A stretch of DNA of 64,000 bases from Planctomycetota bacterium (GTDB taxonomy: Bacteria > Planctomycetota > Phycisphaerae > Sedimentisphaerales > Anaerobacaceae): contig VRUG01000002.1 in NCBI GenBank assembly GCA_019456255.1, positions 124,001 through 188,000 on the forward strand. The letters run 5' to 3'. Both the position numbers and the translations under genes were made by a program. The notes under the pieces are model-generated. The model was given only the letters and a program-made list of their open reading frames with translations. It was not told the DNA's origin and did no database searches. Numbering within the stretch: the stretch's first letter is position 1; every line of letters begins with the position of its first letter. Of the stretch, positions 6,785 through 15,894 are shown one piece after another.

Positions 6785-9154
6785 TTATTCTTCGTCGCTG
6801 TCCAGCGCCGCGTATTCCTTTTGTCCCTCACTTAGATACCCAGAACCTGTCAACTCTTCCATCTCTTCATCTTCTTCCATATCGGCATAGCCATCCTCTT
6901 TGTCAGCGTCCATTTTCACCTTGACCTTTTCATATTCCTTCAACGTCATCATGACCTCTCTGGCCTGGCTGCCCTTATACTCACCCAATATCCCGCATGC
7001 CGCCATCATCTCAATTATCCTCGATGCCCTGGCATAGCCGACACTCAACCTGCGCTGCAGCAGCGATACACTTCCTCGCTGTGTCTCAAGAACAACCCTG
7101 ACAGCATCATCAAACATATCATCCTTAGATATATGGCTCGGGTCTATCCTGCCGAGCTGCTGGAGCTCGGGATGGAACTGAGGCTCTGCTATCTCTTTGA
7201 GATGCTTAACGATTCGCTTGACCTCCATGTCATCTACAAATGTCCCCTGCGATCGAATAAGGTCGCTCGTACCGGGCTTCAAAAATAACATGTCACCCTG
7301 TCCCAAAAGTGCTTCGGCGCCATTCTGGTCAAGAATAATTCTGCTGTCCATTCTCGCTGCAACCCTGAAACCAATTCGCGTCGGCATATTTGATTTAATC
7401 AGGCCTGTCACTACTGTCGCCTGCGGACGCTGCGTCGCCAATACCATATGAATTCCAACCGCTCGGCTCTTCTGTGCAAGACGAACGATAAACGCTTCAA
7501 TCTCTTTCGCTGCCGTCATCATCATGTCCGCCAACTCATCAATAATAATCACAATATAACAGAGCTTCTTGGGAATTTTGGCCGCTTCTTCTTCGCTGCT
7601 CGGATTAAATCTTTCAAGAACCCCTTCAGGGCCAAGCAGATTGTATTCAGCTATATTTTTCACCCGCGCCTCTGCAAGCAACGCGTAACGCTCATCCATC
7701 TTTTGCGTCGCCCATTCGAGTATCTGTGCCGCTCGATGGGTCTCGGTGACGATCGGACACATCAAGTGTGGAATCGTATTAAACGCAGTCATCTCAACCA
7801 TCTTCGGGTCAACCAGAATCATCTTCACTTCGTCGGGCCGCTTGGTAAGTAATATCCCCGTGATGATACTGTTAATACAAACACTCTTACCCGAACCAGT
7901 AGTGCCAGCTATTAATAAATGAGGCATCGCCGCCAAATCAGAAACCAAGGCCTCGCCGGAAGAATCCTTACCCAAAAATAAAGGTATCTCCATTCGCCCG
8001 GGCTTTTTGCCTGCTAACCGCATCAGGTCCTTTATCCGAACTTTTTCCTTCTCATTGTTCGGCACCTCAATACCAATCGTATGCTTACCCGGCAGCGGCG
8101 CGACAACTCGAACGGCTCCTGCACTTAAAGCCCTTGCCATATCATTGGCCAATGCACTTATCTGGCTCACCTTAACGCCAGCAGAGAGTTCCAACTCAAA
8201 CATTGTTACTACCGGGCCTGTTTCCGCCGCTGCCACGCGGGCATGAACATTAAACTCACTCAGTAATTGTTCCAGCGCCGCAGCTTTTGCTTTTACAACT
8301 TTGCCCTGCACCGCCGTATATCCAAACTCAGGTTCTGCAAGCAATTCCAATGGCGGCAACTCATAGTCCTCATAGCTCTTGGGTATGTAAGGCTTGTGGG
8401 GCTTAGCTGACGGCTCGGCCTGCTTAGGTATTAAAGGTGTTAGTTCAGGTTTGCTTGCGGTATTGGTACTAATTTCTAAATGCTCAACAGCCGGGCCCGC
8501 AACCGAATACTCTTGCTCTTCAGTTTTTTGTCTCGCACGCAGTCTTTGCCATATCTCGCCAAGCGCCTCTGACCGCTCTCTTGCCGCCATCCATGTCGGT
8601 ACCGCCAGGCCCGCTAATTTCGCGATGCCAAAACCTGTCCATCTAAGACAAAACAGTACCGCTGTATCAGCCAGCAACGTCAAACCGACTATCCACATGC
8701 TCGTTACCAATAAAAATGTCCCCAGCGTCGCAAAGTGGCCGCGCAAAAATTCCACCACCGCCACGCCTATCAATCCGCCCGAACCGGTCGGAAAACTATA
8801 TATACTATGAGGCCAAAAACAATAAAAACTACCCGATACCGCAATCGCTAATAAAGCTGCCCCGACGCCGCGCAGCAAAGCCTGATGTACCTCGACGTCC
8901 AGCAGCCTAATCATCAAAAAACCTATGCCCGCCACCAGCAATACAAATATCCCAGGCCCTATATAATACATAAAGTAGTATGCACAAAACGCGCCTACCG
9001 GGCCACACCAGTTAGATGCGGGCTTGTTGTGTGGATAAACAAATCTGCTGGGCCAGTCGCCTATATCAAAACTCAAACAACTGCAAAATAATACCGCCAG
9101 CAAGCCTATCAAAAGGCATTTAACCGAAATTGGATACGACCTTATCTCTTTCAA
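6785..9154 (-). CDS. ftsK: DNA translocase FtsK/SpoIIIE
   Basis: Membrane-anchored hexameric motor that pumps chromosomal DNA through the closing septum and activates dimer resolution. The N-terminal 170 residues contain about four transmembrane segments. A variable linker follows to about residue 250. The motor has Walker A (GTTGSGKSVC, near residue 415) and Walker B (VIIIDELADMMM, near 545). The C-terminal winged-helix gamma domain reads DNA polarity (YARASRIIEMMAACGILGEY). The 789-residue length is average. The tail after the gamma domain is acidic (EEDEEMEEL). A clear terminator follows the gene. Confidence 0.96.
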   Translation of the reverse strand: MKEIRSYPISVKCLLIGLLAVLFCSCLSFDIGDWPSRFVYPHNKPASNWCGPVGAFCAYYFMYYIGPGIFVLLVAGIGFLMIRLLDVEVHQALLRGVGAALLAIAVSGSFYCFWPHSIYSFPTGSGGLIGVAVVEFLRGHFATLGTFLLVTSMWIVGLTLLADTAVLFCLRWTGFGIAKLAGLAVPTWMAARERSEALGEIWQRLRARQKTEEQEYSVAGPAVEHLEISTNTASKPELTPLIPKQAEPSAKPHKPYIPKSYEDYELPPLELLAEPEFGYTAVQGKVVKAKAAALEQLLSEFNVHARVAAAETGPVVTMFELELSAGVKVSQISALANDMARALSAGAVRVVAPLPGKHTIGIEVPNNEKEKVRIKDLMRLAGKKPGRMEIPLFLGKDSSGEALVSDLAAMPHLLIAGTTGSGKSVCINSIITGILLTKRPDEVKMILVDPKMVEMTAFNTIPHLMCPIVTETHRAAQILEWATQKMDERYALLAEARVKNIAEYNLLGPEGVLERFNPSSEEEAAKIPKKLCYIVIIIDELADMMMTAAKEIEAFIVRLAQKSRAVGIHMVLATQRPQATVVTGLIKSNMPTRIGFRVAARMDSRIILDQNGAEALLGQGDMLFLKPGTSDLIRSQGTFVDDMEVKRIVKHLKEIAEPQFHPELQQLGRIDPSHISKDDMFDDAVRVVLETQRGSVSLLQRRLSVGYARASRIIEMMAACGILGEYKGSQAREVMMTLKEYEKVKVKMDADKEDGYADMEEDEEMEELTGSGYLSEGQKEYAALDSDEE

Positions 9155-9331
9155 CTCACATTACCCCTATTAGTCCGATAAAAATTCTATTCGCAGACAA
9201 ATACCGATTCTGCTTCTACAAAAAGCTAAAGTTACATCGGCTCAGACCTTAACTTTTCTATAAAATTAGCCCGGGATAGCTACCTGATTTTGGCGGCTTT
9301 GGTTGTTAGGGTTGCTACTGTGTGAAATTAT

Positions 9332-9369
9332 AAAAAAAGAGCCTGACATATCATACGCCAGGCTCTTTT
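9332..9369 (-). terminator. terminator after the glutamate-synthase-like gene
   Basis: AGAGCCTG and CAGGCTCT (9338-9345 and 9359-9366) form a perfect 8-bp stem. It is flanked by A-rich sequence on one side and T-rich on the other, so it may work in both directions. It ends the flavoenzyme gene, whose stop is 20 bp away. Confidence 0.85.
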
Positions 9370-9388
9370 GGGTCAAATAAGTTTTAGG

Positions 9389-11029
9389 CTAAGCATTCAG
9401 AATCGATTTAGCAGATTCATCCTGAGCGTCACCGACATAGGGGATACCAGTAAGTTCGGTAGTCTCCTTGTTTGAAGTCATCAAATCGCTGCGCTGGATC
9501 TCGGAAAGTTTAAACTTCCTTGCCCCTGCCATGAACTGCTGGAGGCCGCATGAAAGCTTATCGACATATCCGTACATGGCAATAGCGCCGAACGGAATGT
9601 TGTTCATTTCTTTTTCACCGACTTTGCTCTTAACCGCTTCCCAACCAGCGAAAATTTCTTCCGGATACTTACCAAAGGCCTGTACCGAAGCTGGAAGCTC
9701 GGTCCAATTGCCACTGATTTCTGCCTTCTTTTCAGGTTTAAAGACGCCCTCGATGTTACTGCCGAGATAACCCGAAATCATCGGTGCTCGTCCCATACAA
9801 ACAAGTTTAGTATAAGGAGCACAAAGTGCCATGGCCTTGAAGATATGGTCCTCGCGAGCGAACCCGCCGGCCAAAGAAATATCCGGCACCTTGATGCCTT
9901 TAGCTTCGAGAAGCTTACAATATTCATAGGTTTTTGTATGCAATGGCAGTGAAGGCACGCCCCAGTGTTCCATCATGTTCCATGGGCTCATGCCAGTTCC
10001 GCCGCCTGCACCGTCGATAGTCAGAAGGTCAAGCTTTGCATCAGCAGAATAACGTATAGCCATCGCAAGGGCTTCGTTGCTGTATGCACCAGTCTTGAGT
10101 GAAATTCTTTTGTATCCGATCTTACGCAGGTAAGCCACTGAATCCATAAAGTCTTTTTGTACTTCTGCGACGGTGTCGAGATTTGTTCCGCCTAAACGGC
10201 TGTGCCTTGCAAAGGAAGTAATTGCACGAGCCTTAAAAGCAGCTTCAACTACAGGGTCATTCGGGTCAGGGTCAACGAGATAGCCGCGACCCTTGAGAAA
10301 TCTTGCATACTCAAGTGACGTAACCTGAATTTCTCCGCCAATATCTTTTGCACCCTGTCCCCATTTGAGCTCGATGATTACCTTGTCGCCATATTTTTCG
10401 ATGACATATTCAGCGACACCGTTCCTTGTGTCCTCAACATTCATCTGAACAATTATGGCACCGTAGCCGTCATAGTAACGCAGGAACTTATCGATTCGTC
10501 TTTCAAGTTCCGGAGCAGATTTAATTTTTCCATCTTTCAGTTCGGACTTCTGGTCAATTCCCACAACATTCTCACCGATGACAATTGGAATTCCGGCAAG
10601 AGCGGCACCTACTGCAAATGAATCCCAAAACTTTGCCGCAATAAATGTTGAACCAAGAGCACCTGTCATAATCGGAAGACGACACTTGGTTTCTATCTCG
10701 CCGCCAAATGTGGTCCCTATATCGACATTTGTAAACAGGCAATCGTCGGGATTGTTAGTTAAGCCCTCTTTGATTCCATGGGCGCCATAGGCATAACCCT
10801 GAATTCGCAAAGCATGGTATCCCATACCAATAGCTGTTACATGAGATGACCCGGAAGTGGTCTCGCCGAAATTTCTCGGGTAAAGCATTTTCCTGCCCGC
10901 CAGTGATGACATCCAGGTTTCACATTTACCTTTGCAATCCGACATGCAAAGGGTGCATAAACCTGATTCACAGGCATCGCCCCTGTTTACAGTACCAAGA
11001 GCGTCATTTCTTTTTTTCCACTCAATCAT
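9389..11029 (-). CDS. FMN-binding glutamate-synthase-like protein, no glutaminase domain
   Basis: Carries the FMN/2-oxoglutarate barrel of glutamate synthase large subunits. Typical stretches are VIIELKWGQGAKDIGGEIQ, the GGTGMSPWNMMEHWGVP phosphate-binding loop, ISLAGGFAREDHIFKAMALC and ISGYLGSNIEGVF. It lacks the N-terminal class II glutaminase, so it cannot use glutamine by itself. Instead, residues 15-40 hold a cysteine cluster (C at CESGLCTLC, then DCKGKCETW) that could bind an iron-sulphur centre. It is divergent from an NrpR-like nitrogen regulator, which suggests nitrogen assimilation. The exact reaction is uncertain. A GAGG site precedes the ATG. Confidence 0.85.
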   Translation of the reverse strand: MIEWKKRNDALGTVNRGDACESGLCTLCMSDCKGKCETWMSSLAGRKMLYPRNFGETTSGSSHVTAIGMGYHALRIQGYAYGAHGIKEGLTNNPDDCLFTNVDIGTTFGGEIETKCRLPIMTGALGSTFIAAKFWDSFAVGAALAGIPIVIGENVVGIDQKSELKDGKIKSAPELERRIDKFLRYYDGYGAIIVQMNVEDTRNGVAEYVIEKYGDKVIIELKWGQGAKDIGGEIQVTSLEYARFLKGRGYLVDPDPNDPVVEAAFKARAITSFARHSRLGGTNLDTVAEVQKDFMDSVAYLRKIGYKRISLKTGAYSNEALAMAIRYSADAKLDLLTIDGAGGGTGMSPWNMMEHWGVPSLPLHTKTYEYCKLLEAKGIKVPDISLAGGFAREDHIFKAMALCAPYTKLVCMGRAPMISGYLGSNIEGVFKPEKKAEISGNWTELPASVQAFGKYPEEIFAGWEAVKSKVGEKEMNNIPFGAIAMYGYVDKLSCGLQQFMAGARKFKLSEIQRSDLMTSNKETTELTGIPYVGDAQDESAKSILNA

Positions 11030-11148
11030 TTTGATTCCTCTCTACAGAAACACATTAATATTTGCCTTTTAAACGGTAATTTTCCTGCCAATACAATGTG
11101 GTATCACGCCCTAAAAGGGATGTCAAAGCTTTTTTACGCTTGAAATAA

Positions 11149-11162
11149 CGGCAATTTTGCCG
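11149..11162. promoter_or_regulatory. operator-like inverted repeat 1
   Basis: CGGCAA-TT-TTGCCG, a perfect 6-bp inverted repeat between the flavoenzyme gene and the NrpR-like gene. It shares the half-site CGGCAA with the longer repeat 15 bp away. Confidence 0.55.
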
Positions 11163-11176
11163 ATGTGGTAACCTTT

Positions 11177-11203
11177 TCGGCAAAAAGCTATGACTTTTGC
11201 CGA
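11177..11203. promoter_or_regulatory. operator-like inverted repeat 2
   Basis: TCGGCAAAA (11177-11185), 9-nt spacer, TTTTGCCGA (11195-11203): a perfect 9-bp inverted repeat. The same half-site occurs at 11149-11162. The pair sits upstream of both divergent genes, and the probable binder is the adjacent NrpR-like regulator. This is inference from position and symmetry. Confidence 0.6.
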
Positions 11204-11281
11204 TTACCTGATATAATTGTTTTTGAAACAGATTAAGTCAGTTTAAAACCGGTTAAATTGCCATTTACAGGTTAGGAAAAA

Positions 11282-12286
11282 ATGCGAAAAAAACTTGATA
11301 AAAAATTAGCGATTCTCAATGTTCTCAAAGAGCAAAGCGGGCCGGCCAGTTCGGCCAAGATTGCACAATCGCTTTCTTTGAGCGGCTTTGATTTTAGTGA
11401 AAGAACCGTAAGGTTTTATCTTAAAGAACTTGATGATGCAGGCCTGACTATTGCTAACGGTAAAAAGGGCCGGACAATTACAGAGATGGGGCTGGCTGAA
11501 CTTCAATCCTCTCAACTACCACAAAGGCAGGCTTATCTGTCTGCAAAGATTGACCAGATGATTTATCGTATGAATTTCGACTTACCCATGCGAAGCGGAA
11601 CGGTAGTTGTAAATACATCTCTGGTTGAACCTTATCGGCTTGAAAGTTGTGCCGAGAAAATTTGCAAGGTATTTGCCAAAGGCTACGGCATGGGTAAATT
11701 GCTGACTCTCTTTGGTCCCGGCGAAACAATAGGTGAGCTTGTTATACCCAAGGATAAGGTTGGGTTTTGCACAGTTTGCTCTATTACAATAAACGGTATT
11801 TTGCTAAAGCATGGAATCCCAATGACATCACGTTTCGGTGGTCTTTTAAAACTTAAAGACGGCAAAGCTTTACGATTTGTAGAGATGATACATTATGACG
11901 GAACAAGTATCGACCCTCTCGAAGTTTTTATCCGCAGCGGCATGACCGATTATCATGGAGCGATAGAGGATGGTAACGGCCTGATTGGCGCCAGCTTTAG
12001 GGAAGTGCCCGGTGAAAGCAGGCAGCGACTAATTAATATCGGTGAGCGTCTCGAAGAAATAGGGCTCGGCGCAATAATGGAACTTGGCCTGCAGAGCCAG
12101 CCTTTACTTGATATTCCGGTATCTCCAGGTCGAGTTGGAGCTATTGTCGTTGGCGGGTTGAATCCTATATCAATTCTTGAAGAAAAGCAACACCGCGTCT
12201 TTTCACGGGCACTATCAGGTTTAGTTGAGTACGACAGGCTGTTTAACTACGAAGAATTTCCTGCACGATTACAAAAATACTTATAG
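11282..12286 (+). CDS. NrpR-like nitrogen regulator (wHTH + NRD domain)
   Basis: NrpR is best known in methanogens, where it represses nitrogen-assimilation genes and is released by 2-oxoglutarate. Here a winged helix (residues 5-75: KLAILNVLKEQ, SSAKIAQSLSLSG, SERTVRFYLKELDDAGLT) is followed by one NRD/DUF128 domain from about 85 to 330. The NRD includes GPGETIGELVIPKDKVGF, SRFGGLLKLKDG and PVSPGRVGAIVVGGLNPI. The protein thus has one regulatory domain, where several archaeal forms have two. AGGA precedes the ATG. It is divergent from a glutamate-synthase-like gene, with shared inverted repeats between them, consistent with local nitrogen control and self-regulation. Confidence 0.88.
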   Translation: MRKKLDKKLAILNVLKEQSGPASSAKIAQSLSLSGFDFSERTVRFYLKELDDAGLTIANGKKGRTITEMGLAELQSSQLPQRQAYLSAKIDQMIYRMNFDLPMRSGTVVVNTSLVEPYRLESCAEKICKVFAKGYGMGKLLTLFGPGETIGELVIPKDKVGFCTVCSITINGILLKHGIPMTSRFGGLLKLKDGKALRFVEMIHYDGTSIDPLEVFIRSGMTDYHGAIEDGNGLIGASFREVPGESRQRLINIGERLEEIGLGAIMELGLQSQPLLDIPVSPGRVGAIVVGGLNPISILEEKQHRVFSRALSGLVEYDRLFNYEEFPARLQKYL

Positions 12287-12310
12287 CCTACATCTTGCCA
12301 AATTTTCTTA

Positions 12311-13996
12311 CTACTGCTCTGTACTTTTCTCTTCACTGCTCAAACTCTCTGCCAGCAAAACGCTGTTTTGCTCATCATCGCCAGGCTGTTCCGGATATTT
12401 TTCATCTTTACCCATCTCGTGGCAAAGCTCGTTAACTTCATGCTTAAGCCCGGCCATCATCAAATCTCGCCCAACCACAAGTTTGTCGAATTGCCGCACC
12501 TCTTCAAGGGCCCTGTTTAATTGCTCCTCGTCCTGTTTCTGCTTTGTGATATCGCTATGAGTCGAAAGAATATTTATCAAATTACCTTCACTGTCTCTTG
12601 TCGCACTAACCGTGACATAATCAGTAAACTCTGTGCCGTCCTTATGAACACTAAAAATATCTCCCTCCCAGATACTACTGTCTTTCACGGTATCTAATAT
12701 AGTCTCTGCCGTCGAACTGAAACTGCTCTCGATATTTAATGCCGACACAGGCTTGCCTATCAATTCTCCTTTGCTATAGCCGAAAAGTTTATCCATCTTA
12801 TTGTTCGTATATATCACTTCGCCCTCAGGGGATATAATATTCAACGCCGTTTGTGCGTTCTCCATCGCCTTAAGAAGATTGATATTGCTTTCTTCGGCAC
12901 GCTTGCGCCTTCTCATCTGGTCGGTCAATTCCCTGTTTATGCCCTCGAATCGCTTAGCTGTCTCTAATTCAGATTCCAGTTCGTCTGTTTTCCTGCCAAT
13001 ATAATGGAATTGCAATATTGCAAAAAGAACCGTCATAACCAAACCGCCGCCGCCCAAAGCCAGATTGTAAGAATGCTCCCTCACCGGTTCCGATATCTCA
13101 TAAAGCCCAACCGATACCGCAACTGACCATCGCTTATTGCCGACATTTACAGGGGCAAATGCTACGAGTTTCTTTTCGGTACTTAGTTTATCTTCGTCCC
13201 GCCACACAGAATCGTAACTGCCAATTCCGCTTTCTCCTTTAATCATTCTCCCAACTAAAAAATTGATCCCTACACCATTATACTCGGGGTCTATTTCCCT
13301 GTTTGTTGTCAGCAAATCCTTGCCTATGTCTTCTGGATTAGGGCTGGCTATTAGTGTCCCGTCGCTATCAAAAACATAAGCGTCACCCTTTTGCTCAGCG
13401 ATAACATGGTTGATAAACTCCTGGACCGTGTTTAAATATACCAGGCCCCGAACGATACCAACAAATTTTCCCTCTTTAAACACTGGCTCGCATACCGAAA
13501 AACATTTCTTGCTGAAATTTGATACAAAAAACCCGCTTACATAAGATTCATGGTTTTCGAGAACATATTTTACTCCTTCTTTCTCGGAGAAATCTGCCCC
13601 TAAAACATTTTGTTTGGCTGGGATTCTATTTTGAACTATCCCCTTTGCATCAAGACGGTATATGCCGTTAACCTGAACGTCCTTGTCGCCAAAACGCCCA
13701 AACAGTCTTTCTTCAGGTGAGCGCCCTTTAGTGCCTTGGCCTATTGTCCCGCTTATAATCAAATCCTGAATATCTGGTTCTTGTGACAATTGCTTCATAT
13801 CAGACTGAAGGCGGCCTATCGCCTGTTCTATACTTCTCGCCTGGGTCTTGGCGATAGTCAATAGATGGTCCTGAGTACGGTTAATTATCGCCCGCTCAAA
13901 GCTCTTATTGCTCTGATAACAAAAACCAAATGCCGCAACTATCGCCGCAAAAATTATTATTGCAAGTGTAATCTCTCGAAATGTGGTTCTGCTCAT
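12311..13996 (-). CDS. membrane sensor with Cache and PAS domains, no output domain
   Basis: Order: N-terminal transmembrane helix (residues 8-27), extracytoplasmic double-Cache-like ligand domain (about 30-285, with YVFDSDGTLIASPNPEDIG), second transmembrane helix (about 300-325), a coiled coil, one PAS domain (about 370-480, ALNIISPEGEVIYTNNKMDKLFGYSKGELIG and its ISTHSDITKQK end), and a short charged helix to the stop. No histidine kinase, GGDEF, EAL, phosphatase or methyl-accepting domain is present. It therefore must signal through a partner or be the remnant of a longer sensor. The start is the ATG at 13996, with AAGGAG 9 nt upstream; a longer frame to 14029 lacks such a site. Confidence 0.82.
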   Translation of the reverse strand: MSRTTFREITLAIIIFAAIVAAFGFCYQSNKSFERAIINRTQDHLLTIAKTQARSIEQAIGRLQSDMKQLSQEPDIQDLIISGTIGQGTKGRSPEERLFGRFGDKDVQVNGIYRLDAKGIVQNRIPAKQNVLGADFSEKEGVKYVLENHESYVSGFFVSNFSKKCFSVCEPVFKEGKFVGIVRGLVYLNTVQEFINHVIAEQKGDAYVFDSDGTLIASPNPEDIGKDLLTTNREIDPEYNGVGINFLVGRMIKGESGIGSYDSVWRDEDKLSTEKKLVAFAPVNVGNKRWSVAVSVGLYEISEPVREHSYNLALGGGGLVMTVLFAILQFHYIGRKTDELESELETAKRFEGINRELTDQMRRRKRAEESNINLLKAMENAQTALNIISPEGEVIYTNNKMDKLFGYSKGELIGKPVSALNIESSFSSTAETILDTVKDSSIWEGDIFSVHKDGTEFTDYVTVSATRDSEGNLINILSTHSDITKQKQDEEQLNRALEEVRQFDKLVVGRDLMMAGLKHEVNELCHEMGKDEKYPEQPGDDEQNSVLLAESLSSEEKSTEQ

Positions 13997-14373
13997 CTTA
14001 AACTCTCCTTGCTGGCAATCTTGTTTCAATCATCTGTTAAATGACTGATAAGATTCAAAATACAGGTTCCAAAAACTTGATTCTTGCATCCTCTTAACAG
14101 GCACAAAATACTGCTTTACGAGAATGAAACGTCACCCCAATATCGACTGATAATACCGGTAACTTCTTGACCAACTCTAAGGCGGGAAATTTTTTAGAAA
14201 AAGCATGATTTAACAACAGATATTGCAGTTTTTGCGGCGGTAATAACAAAAATAAATCGCTTGCACTAAACACCTTTACCCTTATGGGACTCTGGCCGCG
14301 TTGTTAGCAACTTTAAGAATTCATTATTAAAAGCTATTGCCCGCCCCCTTTTTTGCCGATTAGGTATAAAGCG
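13997..14373. other. intergenic region, no gene seen
   Basis: About 380 bp between the Cache-PAS gene and the terminator of the TPR gene. It is AT-rich, with no coding frame of credible length on either strand. It presumably carries the promoter of the Cache-PAS gene, but I cannot pick convincing hexamers. Confidence 0.5.
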
Positions 14374-14408
14374 AAAAAAACCCCGCAGCGACTCCTTTCG
14401 CTACAGGG
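14374..14408 (-). terminator. terminator after the TPR lipoprotein gene
   Basis: On the minus strand CCCTGTAGCGA and TCGCTGCGGGG pair over 11 bp (with G-T wobbles) around AAGGAG, followed by seven T. It lies 26 bp past the stop. Confidence 0.82.
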
Positions 14409-14433
14409 CTATAGAGACCAAAATTAAGCTTGT

Positions 14434-15138
14434 TTACTTGTTTTTCATCGATTTATCCACCGCTCTATCTAATTTTCTGGCATCCACGCTGACCGTCGGT
14501 ATCCTTATCGAGACCCCAAGCCTGCCTAACTCGCCAGCGACTTCCGGCTGCATCGGATCAAGCTGAAAACTGCGGGACAAATAATCCTGGGCCTGAACCT
14601 TATTGCCCTTGCTCAAATAATAATAACCTATCTGGCGGTTGACCCTTGCAGAATTCGGAGCCAAACGTAAAGCCTGCTGATAGCACGTCAACGCATATTC
14701 ATCTAAACCGTGGCCTTGAAACGCCAATGCCAGCTTCAACGACCCCAATGCTGATGTCGCCGCCTGGTTTATATATTCCTCTGATAAAATATCTACTCGC
14801 GATTTGTCACCTGAATCAAGCATCACTTTAATCCTTGCCGCCTGGGCCTCTCGGTGGACCGGGTCAAAACTTAATGCGATGCTGTATTCCTGCTCGGCCT
14901 GCATCCACAACCCGTCCTTCTGGTGCAGGCGCCCTAATTCAAAATGAGCTTGCGCGTCTTCATATTTACGCTCAAGCTTCTTAAGTAAACTGGCTTTCTT
15001 TTTTTCCGCAACGGTAGATTCGACCTTTTCTATGTTCTTGTTTTTCCCGCCCAATTGTGATGCATTGCAGCCGATAAACGAAAGTGATAACATGACAACT
15101 AAAAGGTAAAAACAAAAAACTTTTACTTTTTGTGTCAT
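14434..15138 (-). CDS. TPR-repeat lipoprotein
   Basis: A predicted lipoprotein: a short basic start, a hydrophobic stretch (VFCFYLLVVMLSLSFIGC) and a lipobox cysteine near residue 25. Three tetratricopeptide repeats follow (AQAHFELGRLHQKDG, LKLALAFQGHGLDEYA, RQIGYYYLSKGNKVQAQDYL), a fold used to hold partner proteins. No enzyme domain is present. The start is the ATG at 15138, preceded by GGAGG; 15 further in-frame codons upstream lack support. Its partner is unknown. Confidence 0.82.
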   Translation of the reverse strand: MTQKVKVFCFYLLVVMLSLSFIGCNASQLGGKNKNIEKVESTVAEKKKASLLKKLERKYEDAQAHFELGRLHQKDGLWMQAEQEYSIALSFDPVHREAQAARIKVMLDSGDKSRVDILSEEYINQAATSALGSLKLALAFQGHGLDEYALTCYQQALRLAPNSARVNRQIGYYYLSKGNKVQAQDYLSRSFQLDPMQPEVAGELGRLGVSIRIPTVSVDARKLDRAVDKSMKNK

Positions 15139-15291
15139 TTTACTGCCTCCACTTCCACGGTTCACAATATTTCCTGCCTTCAACGCTTAATAATTTACTG
15201 GCAAGACCAACATTGTGCCGTTATTCTGCAGCACATAAAGTATTTTTGCAAGAAAATTTTTGTATTTTTTGTAATATTTTGCGGTTATTTT

Positions 15292-15309
15292 CGACTATTA
15301 TATTAGTCG
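15292..15309. promoter_or_regulatory. palindrome upstream of the ECF sigma gene
   Basis: CGACTA-TTATAT-TAGTCG, a perfect 6-bp inverted repeat with a 6-bp AT core, 60 bp before the sigma gene start. It could be an operator or part of a promoter. Confidence 0.35.
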
Positions 15310-15369
15310 GCGACCTTAAATACATTGTGTGTTTAATGTTCTGCGACAAATACTTATAAGGACATAGTT

Positions 15370-15894
15370 TTGCAAGTAATTGACTGGCAAAGAGTTGTCG
15401 ACAAATATGGCCAGATGGTCTGGCGAAACTCCTACAGGCTACTCGGAAATCATTCTGATGCCGCTGACTGTTTTAGCCAAACATTTATTTCTGCACTCGA
15501 AATCTCTCAACGCAAATATATACGAAATATTTCCGCTCTTTTGGCACGTTTGGCAACAACTCGCGCAATAGACCTTCTTCGTCAGCGATATCGTCACGCA
15601 CGGTTTCACGAAGAAGCCGTGGACCTTGTTTTTGTTCCGAGTAGCGACTCCGTGCCCCTCGAACAGATACAGGCTCAGGATTTAGCGGGACAATTGCGAA
15701 AGGCTTTGGGGCAGTTGCCGCCGCAAGAAGCTGAGGTCTTTTGCCTGCGGTATATAAACGATATGAGCTATCGTCAAATTGCTGCTGAGTTAGATATTAA
15801 AACCAATACCGCTGGAGTATTATTGCACCGGGCAAGGGTCAAGCTTCGCAACATTCTTGAAATAGGCCCAGACAGAAATGAGGGGGCAACATGA
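15370..15894 (+). CDS. ECF-type RNA polymerase sigma factor
   Basis: Directs RNA polymerase to an alternative promoter set. Region 2 spans residues 8-80 (VDKYGQMVWRNSYRLLGNHSDAADCFSQTF, shown here by its ends VDKYGQMVW and DAADCFSQTF, then ARLATTRAIDLLRQRYR). Region 4 spans about 115-165 (LGQLPPQEAEVFCLRYINDM, then SYRQIAAELDIKTNTAGVLL). There is no region 1 or 3, as usual for ECF factors. The start is TTG. Its stop overlaps the next gene by 4 nt (ATGA), so the membrane protein that follows is probably its co-translated partner or regulator. Confidence 0.9.
   Translation: MQVIDWQRVVDKYGQMVWRNSYRLLGNHSDAADCFSQTFISALEISQRKYIRNISALLARLATTRAIDLLRQRYRHARFHEEAVDLVFVPSSDSVPLEQIQAQDLAGQLRKALGQLPPQEAEVFCLRYINDMSYRQIAAELDIKTNTAGVLLHRARVKLRNILEIGPDRNEGAT

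Noticed and set aside
14126-14205. Short S1-domain-like peptide on the minus strand
   Set aside because: About 20 codons between stops, no start codon; probably chance.
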